Shown in pieces: positions 24,773 through 27,415 of a stretch of 27,415 nucleotides of DNA; within the stretch, counting starts at the first letter, position 1; each line of letters opens with the position of its first letter. The notes beneath the pieces are model-generated. The model ran no database searches and was not told the DNA's origin. It saw only the letters and a program-made list of their open reading frames with translations. The position numbers and the translations under genes are program-made. Source of the DNA: an uncultured Anaerosolibacter sp. (GTDB taxonomy: Bacteria > Bacillota_A > Clostridia > Peptostreptococcales > Thermotaleaceae); assembly GCA_937948705.1 (NCBI GenBank), contig CALECF010000211.1, positions 1 to 27,415 on the forward strand. The letters are read 5' to 3'.

Positions 24773-25847
24773 AGTATTGTCTTAAATCTCCCATTAATTC
24801 ATCAATCAGTGCTCGAACAGATACAATCTTATCTATTTTATGAACCTTGGCACCAGCGAATGCAAAACCCCTGTCAAGATTTCCCTTTTGAGCATTAATC
24901 AAGGCATCGGCAATGCAATATAAGGTCTCCTTTGGATTACACGGCTTAAGACAATTGATACATTTAATATCTTGCGGCTTTCTTCCATCTCGATAGACCT
25001 TGTCGATAAACTCATTTCTAATGGCTCTACCAGGCATGCCTACAGGACTCTTAATAATGGTTACGTCTTCTTCCTTTGCATCAAGATAGGTCTGTTTAAA
25101 GGCGTCTGATGCATCGCATTCATGGGTTGCAACAAATCTTGTGGCAATCTGAACACCTGCCGCTCCTGCTGCTAACACATCACCGATATCTTTTCCATCA
25201 TGGATACCACCACCAGCGATGACAGGAATTTTGCGGCCATACTTTTCTTCAAAGGGTGCGATGGCTTCTAGTACTTCTTTTACAAGCTTTACCAATGAGA
25301 AGTCTTTGAGATCACTCAACTGTTCTAATGAAAAGCCAAGATGACCGCCCGCCTCTGGACCCTCTAGTATGATGGCATCGGGCAGATAGTTATGCTTTTT
25401 GTCCCATTGTCTGCAGATGAGCTGGGCAACCTTCCCAGAAGAAACAATAGGTGCAATCTTCGTCATAGAATCCTTCACAAGCTCAGGTAGTTTCATAGGT
25501 AAGCCTGCTCCTGAGAAGATAATATCCACCTTTGCTTTTACTGCGGTTTTCACCATATCATCAAAGTTATTAATGGCAGTCATGATGTTGACGCCGATAA
25601 TACCCTTAGGTGCTAGCTCCTTGGCTCTTTCAATATGATAAGCTAAGGCATCAAGATTGGCTTGATATTTGTTTTTCTGGTAGCCTTCAAAGTTAAACCC
25701 TGGTTCAACACCAGAGATGACCCCAATGGCGCCACAGTTCGCTACGGCAGCAGCAAGCCCTGACAGAGAGATTCCTACACCCATGCCACCTTGTATGATA
25801 GGCACGGAGGCCGTTAAATTTCCGATCTTTAGTTCAGGTATAATCAT
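24771..25847 (-). CDS. Nitronate monooxygenase-like flavoprotein
   Basis: This FMN-dependent TIM-barrel protein belongs to the nitronate monooxygenase / enoyl-ACP reductase II (FabK-like) family. The 358 residues include PIIQGGMGVG near the start, EGPEAGGHLG with the likely catalytic His169, and the FMN phosphate segments AGGGIHDGKD and GAAGVQIATRF. A C-terminal cluster of Cys296, Cys299, Cys303 and Cys311 (KCINCLKPC...YC) is an addition that may bind metal or an Fe-S cluster. The true substrate is uncertain. I start at ATG 25847 with TGGAG upstream; an upstream frame to 25913 begins before the predicted transcript start. It precedes typA on the same strand but has its own promoter and terminator. 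Confidence 0.87.
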   Translation of the reverse strand: MIIPELKIGNLTASVPIIQGGMGVGISLSGLAAAVANCGAIGVISGVEPGFNFEGYQKNKYQANLDALAYHIERAKELAPKGIIGVNIMTAINNFDDMVKTAVKAKVDIIFSGAGLPMKLPELVKDSMTKIAPIVSSGKVAQLICRQWDKKHNYLPDAIILEGPEAGGHLGFSLEQLSDLKDFSLVKLVKEVLEAIAPFEEKYGRKIPVIAGGGIHDGKDIGDVLAAGAAGVQIATRFVATHECDASDAFKQTYLDAKEEDVTIIKSPVGMPGRAIRNEFIDKVYRDGRKPQDIKCINCLKPCNPKETLYCIADALINAQKGNLDRGFAFAGAKVHKIDKIVSVRALIDELMGDLRQY

Positions 25848-25884
25848 TTCAACACTCCATTCTGTGATATGCATACTTAGAAAC

Positions 25885-25913
25885 ATTATATAATATTTTT
25901 GGCGTATGTACAA
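25885..25913 (-). promoter_or_regulatory. Promoter of the flavoprotein gene
   Basis: On the minus strand TTGTAC (25908-25913), a 17-base spacer and a consensus TATAAT (25885-25890). The expected start near 25878 lies downstream of longer in-frame starts and supports ATG 25847. Confidence 0.7.
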
Positions 25914-26055
25914 TTTAAATTATGAATGGGAAATGATTGAGGAAAAATAAAGTATCTAAAATTTATTGTAAGAAAATCAAGAAATAATTATGCAGATAGC
26001 CCACGAAACAATATAGAAAATTTGGAAAATAATACTATATTCTGATAAGTATTTA

Positions 26056-26084
26056 TTGCTACAAAAGGAAAATATAGGTATAAT
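26056..26084 (+). promoter_or_regulatory. Promoter of the zinc-ribbon gene
   Basis: TTGCTA (26056-26061), a 17-base spacer and a consensus TATAAT (26079-26084). The start would be near 26091, leaving a 5' leader of about 110 bases. 25914-26055 shows nothing else I can identify. Confidence 0.75.
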
Positions 26085-26088
26085 ATAG

Positions 26089-26168
26089 AGGAATATATAA
26101 TCATAACCACTACATCCTTTCCCGTTCCGTTGGCTAGGTTGTTTCTTAGTGTAGTATTATATATTCCT
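26089..26168 (+). promoter_or_regulatory. Long hairpin in the 5' leader
   Basis: AGGAATATATAAT (26089-26101) pairs perfectly with ATTATATATTCCT (26156-26168). Inside, after a 7-base bulge, ACTACA (26109-26114) pairs with TGTAGT (26150-26155). The loop is about 35 bases and pyrimidine-rich at first. The transcript would begin at or within the first arm. It is not followed by a U tract, so it is not a terminator; the ribosome site comes 18 bases later. Confidence 0.65.
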
Positions 26169-26200
26169 AGGAAAGCATTTAGGAAGGGAGGATGATTCGT

Positions 26201-26392
26201 ATGTATCAAGATAAGGCAATCTTATGTAAGGACTGTGGCTCAGAATTTACTTTTACAGAAGGTGAACAACAATTCTACGCAGAGAAGGGCTTTGAGAACG
26301 AACCCAAAAAGTGCAAGGAATGTCGTCAAAAATCAAAGAGAGACTTTTCAAGACCAAATAGCGGTGGACAGAGAAGATCTTTCGACAGATAG
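26201..26392 (+). CDS. Small zinc-ribbon protein
   Basis: This 63-residue protein has a probable zinc ribbon of Cys9, Cys12, Cys38 and Cys41 (CKDC and CKEC) with the family pattern FTFTEGEQQFYAEKGFENEPKKC between them. The basic tail is rich in Arg, Ser and Gly (SGGQRRSFDR) and may contact nucleic acid. Proteins of this type are widespread in Firmicutes and usually annotated only as zinc-ribbon domain protein; function is unknown. GGGAGG (26186-26191) stands nine bases before ATG 26201. An in-frame ATG at 26192 directly abuts that site and is less likely. It has its own promoter, leader and terminator. Confidence 0.85.
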   Translation: MYQDKAILCKDCGSEFTFTEGEQQFYAEKGFENEPKKCKECRQKSKRDFSRPNSGGQRRSFDR

Positions 26393-26397
26393 TAGTG

Positions 26398-26434
26398 AAA
26401 AACCCGTACCGACAGGTACGGGTTTTGTGTTTTG
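26398..26434. terminator. Terminator after the zinc-ribbon gene
   Basis: AAAACCCGTACC (26399-26410) and GGTACGGGTTTT (26415-26426) form a perfect 12-bp stem with a GACA loop and T-rich ends on both strands. It can also stop metQ transcription from the other side. Confidence 0.92.
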
Positions 26435-26508
26435 TAGGAGGCTTCATATATTACAGGGACTTGCAGGTTTTTAAGAAAAGGGTTATGGGTCTAGTCCTGG
26501 ATGTCAAA

Positions 26509-27315
26509 CTAAAAACCAGGTACAACAGAACCTTCGAAGGTTGCATCGATAAATTCTTTTACTTTATCGGACTGGTAGAGTTCTACAAGCTTCTTAATTC
26601 GAGGATCATCCTGCTGATCAGGTCTTGTAACAATGACATTTACCCAGGGAGAATCTTTGGGTTCTATAAAGATAGAATCTCTGGTAGGAACAAAACCTGC
26701 TTCAATGGCAAAGTTTGTATTGATCACTGCCACCGTCACATCCTGAAGAGAACGGGCAACCATTGGAGCATCTAATTCGATAAACTTAATGTTTTTGGGA
26801 TTTTCCACAATATCCTTAAGGGTTACCTTTAGACCGACGCCCTCCTTGAGCTTGATTATACCAGCTGACTCTAGAAGAATCAGTGCGCGGGCTTCATTGG
26901 TAGGATCATTGGGAAGGGAAATCTGATCCCCATCCTTTAGCCCGTCTAGAGACTTTAGCTGGTTGGAATAGATGCCCATAGGAAAGTTCACAGAAGGGGC
27001 TATCTTAACAAGGTCCATTTTATGATCTGCATTAAACTGATTTAAATAAGGTTCGTGTTGAAAAATATTCACATCAAGCTGTTTTTCAAATAACTGGATA
27101 TTTGGCTGCACATAGTCAGTAAATACCACAAGTTCTATTTTAAGATCGTTTATTTCTGCAATCTCTTTTACTTTTTCAGCGACTTGTTCATGGGGCCCTG
27201 CTGTAACGCCAACCTTTAGAGGTTTCTCTGGTTGAGAAGCAGGTTTTGCACCGCAGCCTGTAAACAGAGAAAGAATCAACAGGGTACTAATGGCTAGAAT
27301 AAATAGTTTTTTCAC
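26509..27315 (-). CDS. metQ: MetQ-type methionine-binding lipoprotein
   Basis: This is the substrate-binding lipoprotein of a methionine ABC importer (NlpA/MetQ family). Its 268 residues begin with a lipoprotein signal peptide whose lipobox ends at Cys21 (SLFTGC), followed by a short linker and the binding domain. Family segments include VGVTAGPHEQ, DVNIFQHEPYLNQF, NDPTNEARALILLE and VAVINTNFA. I use GTG 27315, nine bases after AAAGGAG; a TTG at 27324 would touch that site. The next frame upstream on this strand looks like the end of metI, the usual neighbour. D- or L-methionine is the expected ligand, but some members bind other compounds. Confidence 0.92.
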   Translation of the reverse strand: MKKLFILAISTLLILSLFTGCGAKPASQPEKPLKVGVTAGPHEQVAEKVKEIAEINDLKIELVVFTDYVQPNIQLFEKQLDVNIFQHEPYLNQFNADHKMDLVKIAPSVNFPMGIYSNQLKSLDGLKDGDQISLPNDPTNEARALILLESAGIIKLKEGVGLKVTLKDIVENPKNIKFIELDAPMVARSLQDVTVAVINTNFAIEAGFVPTRDSIFIEPKDSPWVNVIVTRPDQQDDPRIKKLVELYQSDKVKEFIDATFEGSVVPGF

Positions 27316-27366
27316 AAAAAACAACTCCTTTACATGTTATGTTTTTTAAATTAGGGTTTGAAATGT

Positions 27367-27415
27367 TCAGGAAATTGCATTCTGCCTGGCCAGGCGCACA
27401 GCTTGATTTCCAAAA
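27367..27415 (-). CDS. Possible 3' end of metI (permease), cut by window
   Basis: Minus-strand reading from the window edge gives FGNQAVRLARQNAIS and then a stop at 27367-27369, 52 bases before metQ. A GN...R-AR ending is usual for the C-terminus of MetI permeases, and the order metN-metI-metQ is common in Firmicutes. Only 15 residues are visible, so this is mostly inference from context. Confidence 0.4.
   Translation of the reverse strand, partial: FGNQAVRLARQNAIS

Noticed and set aside
26395..26775. Plus-strand frame of 126 codons overlapping metQ
   Set aside because: It runs through the terminator at 26398-26434 and lies antisense to a well-recognised metQ.
1..27415. CRISPR arrays, prophage or IS elements
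   Set aside because: No regularly spaced repeats, no transposase, integrase or phage structural genes were recognised on either strand.

Overview
The window looks like chromosome of a low-GC, spore-forming, Gram-positive anaerobe of the Clostridia. The evidence is the AT-rich intergenic DNA, strong AGGAGG ribosome sites with frequent TTG and GTG starts, a SspF-like spore protein, a lysine riboswitch, the acetylase branch of diaminopimelate synthesis, and a sigma-54 activator. The gene set resembles Alkaliphilus-type genomes, but that placement is inference. There is no phage, IS element or CRISPR array; nearly everything is housekeeping or accessory metabolism.

Left part (1-4930, minus strand): a lysine/diaminopimelate operon is read right to left from a promoter at 4900-4928, through a lysine riboswitch with its attenuator (4597-4860), then a DeoR-type regulator, asd, dapA, dapB and the N-acetyltransferase dapH (dapD). 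Divergent from it (5019-7190, plus strand) are an M20 deacetylase that fits the N-acetyl-diaminopimelate step and a CPBP membrane protease. The pathway is therefore split around one control region, and only the minus-strand arm lies behind the riboswitch.

Middle part (7200-12700, plus strand): REP-like palindromes surround a small cluster with a Mug-type DNA glycosylase and a SspF-like spore protein. Then come a SRAP (YedK/HMCES) DNA-crosslink protein, a Sir2 deacylase overlapping a methyltransferase, and hslO (Hsp33). hslO is preceded by a separate short transcript unit with its own promoter and terminator. A tRNA cluster (Val-UAC, a broken Leu 5' half, Leu-UAG, Ser-GCU) with promoter and terminator follows.

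Right-middle part (12850-22800, plus strand): secreted alkaline phosphatase, a YibE/F membrane protein, trmB, an XRE regulator with a degenerate S24-like domain, cardiolipin synthase, then a sigma-54-dependent activator followed by isoaspartyl dipeptidase. The dipeptidase gene has a canonical -24/-12 promoter, with repeats upstream that look like the activator's binding sites. This is the most coherent regulatory unit in the window.

Right end (22810-27415): typA/bipA and a nitronate-monooxygenase-like flavoprotein with a C-terminal cysteine cluster (minus strand), a small zinc-ribbon protein with a structured 5' leader (plus strand), and a MetQ-type methionine-binding lipoprotein (minus strand), preceded at the window edge by what may be the end of metI.
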